DNA from: Butyrivibrio sp.
GTDB taxonomy: Bacteria; Bacillota; Clostridia; Lachnospirales; Lachnospiraceae
Length of the DNA stretch: 37,028 nt
Reading direction: 5' to 3'
Assembly: GCA_024694565.1 (NCBI GenBank)
Contig: JAILJR010000019.1
Coordinates: 1-37,028, forward strand
This document shows, in pieces, positions 1 through 7,058 of this stretch (the stretch's first letter is position 1; each line of letters starts with the position of its first letter). A model generated the notes under the pieces. That model had not been told where the DNA came from and did no database searches. It worked only from the letters and a program-made list of their open reading frames with translations. A program made the translations under genes and the position numbers.

Positions 1-2
1 TA

Positions 3-89
3 GCGGAGAGAAACATACGTGAGCTTGAGGACATGGGACTTTTGCGCTACATAACAGTACAGTTTGATTTCGACCCGATGCACGGTTGA
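3..89 (+). CDS. priA: Primosomal replication helicase PriA, C-terminal end (partial)
   Basis: The window opens inside an open frame that ends at TGA 87-89. The last residues read RYITVQFDFDPMHG. PriA proteins typically end in a hydrophobic strand followed by a DVDP-type motif (E. coli ends in a similar ...DVDPIEG), and the FDFDPMHG ending fits that pattern. PriA is the 3'-5' helicase that reloads the replisome at stalled forks. The call rests on this short tail plus the position directly before def, since priA-def-fmt is a standard Firmicutes order. The 5' part lies outside the window. The stop codon sits inside the first unit of a tandem repeat, so the last nine codons are repeated downstream as non-coding copies. 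Confidence 0.7.
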   Translation, partial: AERNIRELEDMGLLRYITVQFDFDPMHG

Positions 90-201
90 AGCTTCGTATA
101 TCAGATACAGTTAGATTTCGACCGGGTGAGCGGTTGAGTCCTCGTATAACAGGACAGTTTGATTTCGACCCGATGAACGGTTGAATCATCATATATCAGA
201 T
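59..201 (+). repeat. Tandem repeat (48/47/48 bp, 3 units) duplicating the end of priA
   Basis: Three imperfect units start at 59, 107 and 154 with ACAGTT(T/A)GATTTCGACC, and a fourth starts at about 202 but decays after ACAGTT. The first unit holds the last nine codons and stop of priA (CAGTTTGATTTCGACCCGATG...). Units 2 and 3 keep the same coding-like sequence after the stop codon. Units 1 and 3 resemble each other more than unit 2. The array fills most of the priA-def gap. Confidence 0.85.
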
Positions 202-272
202 ACAGTTCATTTGACTGCCATGAGAGCAGGTGAATTGTATCAATAATTAATTAAAGAGAATGGAGAGCGATT

Positions 273-764
273 ATGGCACTTAGAACTATCAGAGAATACG
301 GAGATGATGTACTTTCACGCCCCTGCAAGGAGGTCAAGGAGGTCACACCAAGGATCAGGGAGCTTGTACAGGATATGCTTGATACTATGTACGATGCCAA
401 CGGCGTTGGCCTTGCAGCACCACAGGTCGGAATACTCAAGAGGATTGTTGTTATAGATATTTCTGCTGAGGGTGACAACCCTCTGATAATGATAAACCCA
501 AGGATTATCGAGAAGGATGGCGAGCAGACTGGCTACGAGGGATGCCTTTCACTTCCCGGCAAATCAGGGATCGTTACGCGTCCCAACCATGTAAAGGCAA
601 GAGCCTTTGACCTTGACATGAAGGAGTATGAGATAGAGGGCGAAGAGCTGCTGGCCAGGGCAATCTGCCACGAGCTGGATCACCTCGATGGCCACATGTA
701 TGTTGAGATGGTAGAGGGCGACCTCGTTGACAACGAGGAGCTTGCAAAAGAACAGGAAAAATAA
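273..764 (+). CDS. def: Peptide deformylase
   Basis: Removes the formyl group from the initiator methionine of nascent proteins. It is a metal enzyme acting in the cytoplasm at the ribosome exit. All three family motifs are present: GVGLAAPQVG (residues 44-53), EGCLSLPG (89-96, with the metal-binding Cys91) and HELDH (133-137, two metal-binding His and the catalytic Glu). At 163 aa it has the usual length. GGAGAG lies just before the ATG. It forms a functional pair with fmt, normally its direct neighbour, but here about 4.1 kb of other DNA (a broken large gene and an epimerase-like gene) separates them. The stop codon is directly followed by the broken gene, with only one base between the TAA and its likely ATG. 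Confidence 0.97.
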   Translation: MALRTIREYGDDVLSRPCKEVKEVTPRIRELVQDMLDTMYDANGVGLAAPQVGILKRIVVIDISAEGDNPLIMINPRIIEKDGEQTGYEGCLSLPGKSGIVTRPNHVKARAFDLDMKEYEIEGEELLARAICHELDHLDGHMYVEMVEGDLVDNEELAKEQEK

Positions 765-848
765 AATGATGCCACCCTCTATAATTCCTATGGGAGAGGT
801 CAAAAGGGTAAATCCTTTCCGCTCAAGTCTTCCCGTGGAGCGAGGTAC

Positions 849-1895
849 ATGCTAAAAGGAGAGGACGTACTTGAGATCGATTTTGGCGGCACCGGGGCAT
901 CGGAACTGATGCGTGGCATTTTGAAAGAGCACTATGTCTACAAGGATGGCCGCAATGAAAAGCTGCCCTTTAAGGAAAAGAAAAAGACAGGTGGTGTTGG
1001 GGCGTTCTTCAGAAAGATTTTTTCCATAATCCCGGGGATATGGTCTACTGAGGAGAGGAATGCCTACGTAGAAAGATACAATAAGAAGGCCAAAAAGAAC
1101 CGTGATGAAGTAGTAAAGGCTTACGGACAGCCGGTCACACTTACAGAAAACGGAAAGAACAGGACCTTCAGGCATATCAAGCGTAAAGACCTGAAGAATA
1201 CTGCTACTAATGCCACTAAGACCAGATACACCATGGCAGGCCCCAATATTATAAATTTCGGTGAATATGATCTTGATAACCTTGAGAAATATGCACTTAC
1301 ACTCGGAAGCGAATGGCTTTATCCAAGACTTATGGAGATATCAAAGAGGGTAGGAGACAAAAAGGTTCCACCGGATATCAAAAAGCTCCATGTAATGTTC
1401 CAGGGTCACAGCCGCGGAGGTGTTGCCGCAACCATGGCTGCCATGAGGCTGAATAAATGGATATATGATCATTTTGAGGAAAAGATCGCAAAGCTTGTCC
1501 AGTTTGATCTTGTAATCTATGACCCCGTGCCCGGCAAATTCTCGCGTACAGGTATCCGTGAAATTGCAGATTTTGATACCAACAGCTACTATGACAAGGA
1601 CGGGAATGTTACAACGGATATAGATAAGGCAAAGTACCGTTCCCTTCGCGATCAGCAGAACACAACAGTCATATATACTCTGCGGACCTTTGCAAACCAC
1701 TTTTTTACACCGCAGCAGATACACGGTGCAAAACGTGTGATCATCTCTGTTCGTGATCATAATGTCTTTTCATACGAGCGTTCAAACGCTCTTGATGCTG
1801 ACAAAACGATACACCGCTCTCCATACATAAACCTTGACAGCAATGAAGCTTACAGGGGGTCAGGGAGAATGATATCGGCTTTAAGGAGTTTATAA
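849..1895 (+). pseudogene. Segment 1 of the broken gene: lipase-like alpha/beta-hydrolase domain
   Basis: The open segment is 348 aa from the internal ATG at 849, but its frame is open upstream to 765 and reads as protein, so 849 is probably not the true start. It contains a nucleophile-elbow motif FQGHSRGGVAA (Ser about residue 191), then YDPVPG, a candidate acid, and ISVRDHNVF, a candidate catalytic His. This order Ser-Asp-His matches lipase-type serine hydrolases, and the GHSRG elbow with a DPVPG strand is reminiscent of secreted or injected phospholipase toxins. That last point is inference. The segment ends in an out-of-frame tail (MISALRSL) after the GGGGG run. The -1 frame continues sensibly as NDIGFKEFIKGLPELLEM into segment 2. 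Confidence 0.6.
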
Positions 1896-1918
1896 AGGGC
1901 CTTCCGGAGCTGCTTGAA

Positions 1919-2281
1919 ATGCCGGGGGGAAGTGATTTTCTTGAGGATTACAGGAATCCTCTGGTACAGAAGCAGTTCACGGATCAGATACGGGAGCTGA
2001 TGGACAGTAAAAAAATCTCACGCTCCGAGGCTGAGGCTAAGGTGCTGTCAAAAAGACGGAGAGATTTTAAGAAAAAGCCCATGGAAATTACCAAGTCAGA
2101 CAGCCTCGTTCCGGTAATGCCTGCGCCGGTTATCAATGAGCTGTCCAAAAAGCAGGGGCTCTTTGCCGGAATGACCGACAAAGACTGGGAAAGCAAGGGC
2201 GGCTGCAGCTATACTCATGTACTGGATATAAAGGAAGCTGAGAGGATAGAAAAAAAGAGCGAGGGCTTTTTGATGACATAA
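1919..2281 (+). pseudogene. Segment 2 of the broken gene
   Basis: This 120-aa open segment has no convincing ribosome-binding site. Its frame is open upstream to about 1859, where it joins segment 1. It is rich in charged residues (EDYRNPLVQKQFTDQIRELM; SRSEAEAKVLSKRRRDFKKK) and predicted helical by eye. It ends with EGFLMT and a stop after a TTTTT run. In the next frame the sequence continues as FDDITMMMSNPKVN into segment 3, which supports a one-base loss in the T run. No function is assigned on its own. Confidence 0.55.
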
Positions 2282-2283
2282 CC

Positions 2284-3240
2284 ATGATGATGAGCAATCC
2301 CAAGGTGAACAGGGATATGCTTGAGCTTCAGCTGGGTACTCTTTTCCAACCCAAAATGAGGGAGATACTAAAGGAAAAGTATGTCGATAAAAATGTCGAG
2401 AAGGCCATGAATGATGAGACCTTAAGTGCAGAGGAAAGGGAAAGGAACAGGAAGATATTTACCGGGCAGATGACAAGGGTTATGAACGAAGCTGTACAGG
2501 CCTGTGATGATATTCTTGATCTTGTCAGCAATACACGGTTTAAGTCCATCTTTAATTCCGGCATTGCCACCATGAATAAGATAAGCAATCTCAACTATCT
2601 GATAAGACAGCGTCCGGAGCGGCTGATCGTGAAGCTTAAGGGAGAGACGTTTACAGGAAGACGCCCTTCTGACATGGAGATCATTAAAGCTCTGGAGGGC
2701 ATTTACTCGGATATCGAACAGTGCTTTAAGGACTTAAAGGAGGTCCGCGAGCTTGATATTGACAGCAAAGAGGTTCCGGTACCCGGAGAGTGCATTTCAA
2801 ATGCAAAATTTGTAACCAGCATCAGAGGCATCGACAAGGATAAAAAGAACCATGCGCATATCAGTTATTCCGGCAAGACGTATATTCTTTCCAAGCCGGA
2901 AGAGGTCAGGCAGTATCTGATCAAAAACATGGATGTTCTCGCAAGCACAGGTGAAACAACAGCAAAGGAGAAGGAAGAGTATCTTAAAGAACTTAAAGCC
3001 ATGAACTTTAAAGGCAAATCCTTCGCAAAGCCATTTAATAATGATCAGAAAAACATAGAAGCCTATATAAGTGAGCTTCCTGCTGACATACGAAAGCTTG
3101 TGGATATTGCCATGCAGTTCAGCAAATTTGAATGTCATGAAGCTGCAACAGTCATTTCAGATGAAGAGGACGGAAAAGTGCCCTTCTTAATCAGTACCTT
3201 GCCAATAAAAAGGCTGATCTTAAGGAAGGTGAGGTCGTAA
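2284..3240 (+). pseudogene. Segment 3 of the broken gene: helical middle region
   Basis: A 318-aa open segment starting with three ATG codons, but the frame is continuous with segment 2 and no Shine-Dalgarno site precedes it. It is mostly charged and helical by eye. Residues around RVMNEAVQACDDIL resemble KVLDMAYEETIAACDNYL of the giant protein at 24631-28269, a weak hint of common ancestry. A stretch SKFECHEAAT near the end could supply a catalytic Cys at a helix start for the His/Asp seen in segment 4; that is speculative. The frame derails at 3178-3188 and ends in a short Arg/Leu-rich tail (IKRLILRKVRS), while the neighbouring frame reads LLNQYLANKKADLKEGEVVS into segment 4. Confidence 0.55.
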
Positions 3241-3278
3241 GCAGGTACAACCAGTTTGACCTAAGAAACGTTGACCCC

Positions 3279-3923
3279 ATGCGTCATATCTGGAAATACG
3301 AGGATGTTAAACCGTATTATGAAGATGAAAGGGACTACAATAATCAGCTGAATGATATCCTTTTCTCCATAGGTAAAAACACCACACAGTTTTTCGGAAT
3401 CATGGAGCTGGGAGATTTCTTCCTTGAGGCAGATCCCGGGATCGCCATGCATGATCTGAGCATTACGGTCAAGACTGATTCTGATACACTGTCCGCGCAG
3501 AAAAAAGCCTTCGCTGATAAGATCAAAGATGTCCTCAGTACCGGGAATCTGGTTTCCTGTTTGTCGGGGAGACACTATATTACGATAAAGGGAATAAAGG
3601 GCAATGTCCTTGAGTATATGGATTCCATCAGCGATGATCCCTTTGCAAAGCCCGGAGCAGAGATAACAAAGCCCTCCTATACCACCATTGATGATATATT
3701 CAAAAACAGGAAGAACGGAGACAGTATCTCACTTATCTGGCTGGGAAAGCGACAGGAGCCTGAAAAGATTGTGGGCGAATATGATGAGATAAAATATGAC
3801 GGAAAGAAACTGTATTCAAATGACACTGACAAGCTCACCTGCCACATCATGCGTAAAAAGGGCGTCATGGGAATAAAGCACAAGAATAACGATATGTATG
3901 AGCGCATATATGTAGCGCCATGA
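3279..3923 (+). pseudogene. Segment 4 of the broken gene: C-terminal domain, possibly papain-like
   Basis: A 214-aa open segment whose frame is open upstream into the derailed end of segment 3 (SRYNQFDLRNVDPMRH), so the ATG at 3279 is probably internal. It contains SGRHYITIKGIKGNVLEYMDS. A His followed by a strand, a turn and an Asp is the arrangement of C39-like and other papain-fold peptidases. This is pattern similarity only and may be wrong. It ends normally at 3923. A fragment of a palindromic element (3948-3973) follows within 30 bp. Confidence 0.5.
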
Positions 3924-3947
3924 AAATTGTAAGGGTTATGGATCCTG

Positions 3948-3973
3948 TATCGGTTATTTATAATTTGGTGTAC
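3948..3973 (+). repeat. Solo end of the MITE-like element found at 22809-22987
   Basis: TATCGGTTATTTATAATTTG followed by GTGTAC is nearly identical to the reverse complement of the left arm of the 22809-22987 element (one clear base difference over about 26 bases). Only this arm is present here, in the 100-bp gap after the broken gene. Confidence 0.6.
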
Positions 3974-4023
3974 CGGGTCAGGCAGGATACAGTCCGGCAT
4001 TTACAGATGAGGAGAATAATAAA

Positions 4024-4914
4024 ATGGATTCAAACAGCACAATGTACGAACTGAAAAATGACAGGATATCGCTGCAGATATCCGATCACGGCGCGGAGAT
4101 AAAGTCGCTTAAGCGCCTTTTGGATGGCCGTGAGTATATGTGGCAGGCTGACCCGAAGTACTGGGGCAGGACTTCGCCTGTTCTCTTCCCGCTGGTCGGG
4201 AGCTATTTTAACAGGGAATCCCGCTTCGACGGAAAGGTATACAGCATGGGACAGCACGGCTTTGCAAGGGATATGGATTTTGAGCTTGTTGACGGAGCAG
4301 ATGACAGGATAGAGTTTCTTCTAAGGAGTAATGAGAAGACTCACGAGAAGTATCCATTCGACTTCGATCTTTTCTGCGGATACAGGATAAGCGGTAGTGA
4401 GGTCACCGTCTCCTGGAAGGTGGTGAACACAGGCGACCGTGATATGTTCTTTTCAATAGGTGCCCATCCGGCCTTTTGCTGTGATCTTGACAGTGACCTG
4501 CTTCTCTTTGAAAAGAACGGCAAGAAACCTGAGAGCATCACTTCAAACATAATCGAGCAGGATGGCAGCGGCTGTCTTTCTGACAGGCAAAAGACTCTGA
4601 CTCTGAGCGATGGAGTGCTGAAAATGTCAGATGAGCTCTTTTGTGAGGATGCGCTTGTAATAGAAGATGAACAGGCTGACAGTGTCTCTGTTCTTGATAA
4701 GGACGGCAATGCTTTTATCAGGGTGGATTTCTCCTCGAAGCTTTTCGGGGTATGGTCACCTGTCAACAAGCATGCACCGTTTGTCTGCATAGAGCCATGG
4801 TACGGAAGATGCGACCGCGTGGGCTTTGGCGGAGAACTCGGAGAAAGAGAGTATGGCAACACACTCACTCCTTCGGATGCCTTTGAGGCAGAGTACAAAA
4901 TTTCGATAATCTGA
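4024..4914 (+). CDS. Aldose 1-epimerase family protein (LacX-like)
   Basis: Members of this family bind hexoses in a beta-sandwich and interconvert alpha and beta anomers; the LacX/YeaD-like branch acts on undetermined sugars or sugar phosphates. The protein starts YELKNDRISLQISDHGAEIKSL and continues with YMWQADPKYWGRTSPVLFPLVG, typical of the LacX branch, in which Arg and the WxxxxPxLFP strip line the sugar pocket. GAHPAF (the candidate catalytic His region) and a late CIEPW follow. At 296 aa it has the family's normal length. GATGAGGAG precedes the ATG. It ends 12 bp before fmt, so the two are probably co-transcribed, yet the gene has no obvious link to formylation and looks like an insertion into the def-fmt pair. 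The substrate cannot be told from the sequence. Confidence 0.85.
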   Translation: MDSNSTMYELKNDRISLQISDHGAEIKSLKRLLDGREYMWQADPKYWGRTSPVLFPLVGSYFNRESRFDGKVYSMGQHGFARDMDFELVDGADDRIEFLLRSNEKTHEKYPFDFDLFCGYRISGSEVTVSWKVVNTGDRDMFFSIGAHPAFCCDLDSDLLLFEKNGKKPESITSNIIEQDGSGCLSDRQKTLTLSDGVLKMSDELFCEDALVIEDEQADSVSVLDKDGNAFIRVDFSSKLFGVWSPVNKHAPFVCIEPWYGRCDRVGFGGELGEREYGNTLTPSDAFEAEYKISII

Positions 4915-4926
4915 AAGAGGCACGAT

Positions 4927-6048
4927 ATGAAAATTGTATTTATGGGCACACCTGACTTTGCGAGGAGTGCGCTGGAAAAAATAATAGAGGCGGGGCATGA
5001 CGTGACCTTGGTTGTCACGCAGCCCGACAAGCCAAAGGGAAGAAGCGGGCAGCTTCAGATTTCGGAAGTAAAGGCCTGCGCGCTGGAGCATGATATTCTT
5101 GTATTTCAGCCCGTGAGGATCAAGCTTCCTGAAAATGTTGCGGAGCTTAAAAAATATGAGGCGGATATCTATGTTGTCGCTGCCTTCGGTCAGATCCTGT
5201 CCCGGGAGATACTGGATATACCAAGGTTTGGCTGCGTCAACATCCATGCATCGCTCCTTCCGAAGTTGCGCGGTGCAGCGCCCATCCAGCAGTCGATCAT
5301 AGATGGAGAAAAGACGACCGGAGTTACTATCATGCAGATGGCAGAAGGAATGGACACCGGTGACATACTGCTTCAGAGAGAGATCCTTATAGATGATGAG
5401 GATACCGGCGGGAGCCTCTTTGACAAATTATCCGTCCTTGGCGGAGAACTCATTGTCGAGGCACTGCCGAAGATAGAGAGGGGCGAGCTTACTCCCGTTC
5501 CCCAGGATGAGGAGGCAGCTACAAAGTGCGGCAAGATGAGCAAGGACATGGGCGAGATAGACTTTGGCAAAAGTGCCATTGCCATCCACAATCTGGTCAG
5601 AGGTCTGAACCCCTGGCCCAGTGCCTATACACATCTTTTTGGCAAAATGCTGAAAATCTGGCGCACAGAGCCACTTGATCCTTCCGAACTCAATGCACTA
5701 CTTGACAATTCGGGCAATTCAGACAAAAATAATTCTGAAAAAAAACCGAAGGATGGCTCAGAAAACAATGTCCCGAACAGCAAAGCAGCAGGCATCGACA
5801 ACAATGCCCAAAGCATCAAGGCAGCAGGCATCGACAACAATGTCCAAAGCATCAAGGCAGCAGACATTGACAACAAAGCCTTCCGCCCCGGCACTGTAAT
5901 TGCAGTTCTGAAAGACTCGATTATTGTATCAACCGGCAAAGGCTTTCTAAAGGTCCTTGAAGTTCAACTCGAAGGCAAAAAGCGCATGGAAGTAAAAGCC
6001 TTCCTCCTCGGCAACAAACTGACAGAAGGCATTGTACTTGGAAAGTGA
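4927..6048 (+). CDS. fmt: Methionyl-tRNA formyltransferase with an in-frame repeat insertion
   Basis: Transfers formyl from 10-formyl-tetrahydrofolate to Met-tRNAfMet for translation initiation. The N-terminal catalytic domain starts MKIVFMGTPDFA. It carries the active-site block NIHASLLPKLRGAAPI (Asn105 and His107) and Asp143 in GMDTGD. The C-terminal tRNA-binding domain begins near EIDFGKSAIAIHNLVRGLNPWPSAY. At 373 aa it is about 55-60 residues longer than the usual roughly 315. The excess is a hydrophilic Asn/Lys/Ser-rich insertion (about residues 257-318) inside the C-terminal domain that ends in three 12-residue tandem repeats of the type NNxQSIKAAGID. The flanking domain halves look intact, so the enzyme is probably active with the insertion as a surface loop. 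It partners def upstream. Confidence 0.96.
   Translation: MKIVFMGTPDFARSALEKIIEAGHDVTLVVTQPDKPKGRSGQLQISEVKACALEHDILVFQPVRIKLPENVAELKKYEADIYVVAAFGQILSREILDIPRFGCVNIHASLLPKLRGAAPIQQSIIDGEKTTGVTIMQMAEGMDTGDILLQREILIDDEDTGGSLFDKLSVLGGELIVEALPKIERGELTPVPQDEEAATKCGKMSKDMGEIDFGKSAIAIHNLVRGLNPWPSAYTHLFGKMLKIWRTEPLDPSELNALLDNSGNSDKNNSEKKPKDGSENNVPNSKAAGIDNNAQSIKAAGIDNNVQSIKAADIDNKAFRPGTVIAVLKDSIIVSTGKGFLKVLEVQLEGKKRMEVKAFLLGNKLTEGIVLGK
5764..5871 (+). repeat. 36-bp minisatellite (3 units) inside fmt
   Basis: Three 36-bp units start at 5764, 5800 and 5836, each ending in a GCAGCAG(G/A)CAT(C/T)GAC-type block, and a partial fourth unit starts AACAA. The period is a multiple of three, so the array keeps the frame and encodes NNVPNSKAAGID, NNAQSIKAAGID and NNVQSIKAADID. 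Confidence 0.92.
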
Positions 6049-6070
6049 GCCTTAAAGTATAGTCAGGAAA

Positions 6071-6152
6071 CAATTCAATTGCAAGCCGGGGCATGATGGG
6101 CCGGAGCGAATGTATGGCTGAGCCGGAGAGCATTGAAAAACATCATTTAAGA
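6071..6152 (+). repeat. Family-1 palindromic element, left-half fossil (copy F)
   Basis: Starting CAATTCAATTGC, this 82-bp stretch follows the left arm of the full copy at 28370-28451 base by base with scattered changes. Shared blocks include CAATTCA.TTGC, GCCGGAGC, GGCTGAGCCGG and TTGAAAAAC, ending in a degenerate ...TTTAAG where the core has CACTTAG. The apical hairpin and right arm are missing. It lies in the fmt to Zn-peptidase gap, close upstream of the peptidase's ribosome-binding site. Confidence 0.65.
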
Positions 6153-6168
6153 AAAGAGGCGATACTAT

Positions 6169-6867
6169 ATGTATTATGGTTACGGTTACGGAATTGATCC
6201 GCTCTACATTCTGACAATTGTCATGGCTGTTGTCTGCATGCTTGCCAGCTACCGTGTCAACTCCGTCTACAGGAAATATGACCAGGTCCGCAGCATGAGC
6301 GGAATGACAGGAGCCCAGGTCGCGCTGGAGATTCTCAGAAGAAACGGAATAACCGATGTAATAGTCCAGCATGTGGCTGGGAATCTTACAGATCACTATG
6401 ATCCGAGGACAAAAACGGTAAATCTCTCCGACGCAACCTATGGCTCAAACAGCGTGGCTGCAGTCGGCGTAGCTGCCCACGAGTGCGGACATGTGCTGCA
6501 GCATCACACAGAGTATCTACCCCTGAAGATAAGGACTGCAATTGTTCCAGCTGCCAATATCGGCTCCAGGGCAGGCATTCCCATTGTCATTCTCGGTATG
6601 TTCATGAGCTATTCACCGCTTATAACTATTGGAATATGGGTGTTCTCACTGGCAGTTCTTTTCCAGGTCATCACTTTGCCCGTTGAGTTTGATGCATCCC
6701 ACAGGGCGCTTGGAATGCTCACTGAGTACGGAATCCTGGGTGAGGAAGAGGCAGCAGATTCCAGAAAGGTCCTTACCGCAGCAGCCATGACCTACGTTGC
6801 AAGTGCGGCAGCAGCAGTTGTGCAGCTTCTTCGTCTGATCCTTCTGAACAACCGCCGAAGAGACTGA
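6169..6867 (+). CDS. Membrane zinc metallopeptidase, YugP family
   Basis: An integral membrane Zn-dependent peptidase of unknown substrate. The zinc site is VAAHECGHVLQHH (His104, Glu105, His108), followed by the typical YLPLKIRTAIVPAANIGSRAG and LPVEFDASHRALGML segments, with Glu/Asp residues that could supply the third ligand. Hydrophobic stretches lie at about residues 6-26 (YILTIVMAVVCMLASYRV), two central segments (IPIVILGMFM; IGIWVFSLAVLFQVI) and the C-terminus (AAAAVVQLLRLILL). At 232 aa it has the usual family length. AGAGG at 6155 gives good spacing to the ATG. The gene commonly sits between fmt and rsmB in Lachnospiraceae (from general knowledge), which fits this position. Confidence 0.92.
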   Translation: MYYGYGYGIDPLYILTIVMAVVCMLASYRVNSVYRKYDQVRSMSGMTGAQVALEILRRNGITDVIVQHVAGNLTDHYDPRTKTVNLSDATYGSNSVAAVGVAAHECGHVLQHHTEYLPLKIRTAIVPAANIGSRAGIPIVILGMFMSYSPLITIGIWVFSLAVLFQVITLPVEFDASHRALGMLTEYGILGEEEAADSRKVLTAAAMTYVASAAAAVVQLLRLILLNNRRRD

Positions 6868-6880
6868 CCATAATAAGAGC

Positions 6881-6965
6881 TGCACAAACATCATCAGATG
6901 CCTGGACAGCTTTGCCTGTGAATATTGCACAAACATCATCAGATACCAGGACAGCGGCAGGCTCA
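6881..6965 (+). repeat. 45-bp imperfect direct repeat (2 units)
   Basis: TGCACAAACATCATCAGAT occurs at 6881 and again at 6926, each followed by a similar CC(T/A)GGACAGC block. The pair occupies the gap between the Zn-peptidase gene and rsmB. The function is unknown. Confidence 0.8.
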
Positions 6966-7058
6966 TACTAAAAACGGATAAAAAAGAATCTGATTTTGCC
7001 TGAATGAAGTTTCATTCGTATCAATATTAAGAGCAGACGGGATGACAGGTATATTACT

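Larger units (their letters stand above)
766..3923 (+). pseudogene. Large hydrolase-like protein gene broken by about four one-base frameshifts
   Basis: Four consecutive open segments (849-1895, 1919-2281, 2284-3240, 3279-3923) join into one coherent protein if one base is restored at each junction: about 1857 (GGGGG run), 2263-2271 (TTTTT run) and 3178-3188 (near CCC). A fourth lesion is likely at about 769-774. ATG ATG at 766 is out of frame with segment 1, yet segment 1's frame is open back to 765 (ATLYNSYGRGQKGKSFPL...), and one extra base gives MMATLYNSYG. Every change has the same sense, one missing base. The restored protein would be about 1053 aa: an N-terminal lipase-like alpha/beta-hydrolase, a helical middle, and a C-terminal region with a possible papain-like His/Asp. 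No other gene in the window is frameshifted. Either a recently decayed gene, a switchable locus, or local sequence error; decay is my preferred reading. Confidence 0.75.

Noticed and set aside
2260..2275. Programmed -1 ribosomal frameshift at the T run
   Set aside because: The in-phase heptamer is not a canonical X XXY YYZ site, and four separate shifts would be needed in one gene; simple decay or sequence error is more likely.
4341..5247. Long minus-strand open frames across the epimerase-like gene and fmt
   Set aside because: They are antisense to two clearly recognised genes, with Ser/Pro- and Cys-rich composition and no start signals.
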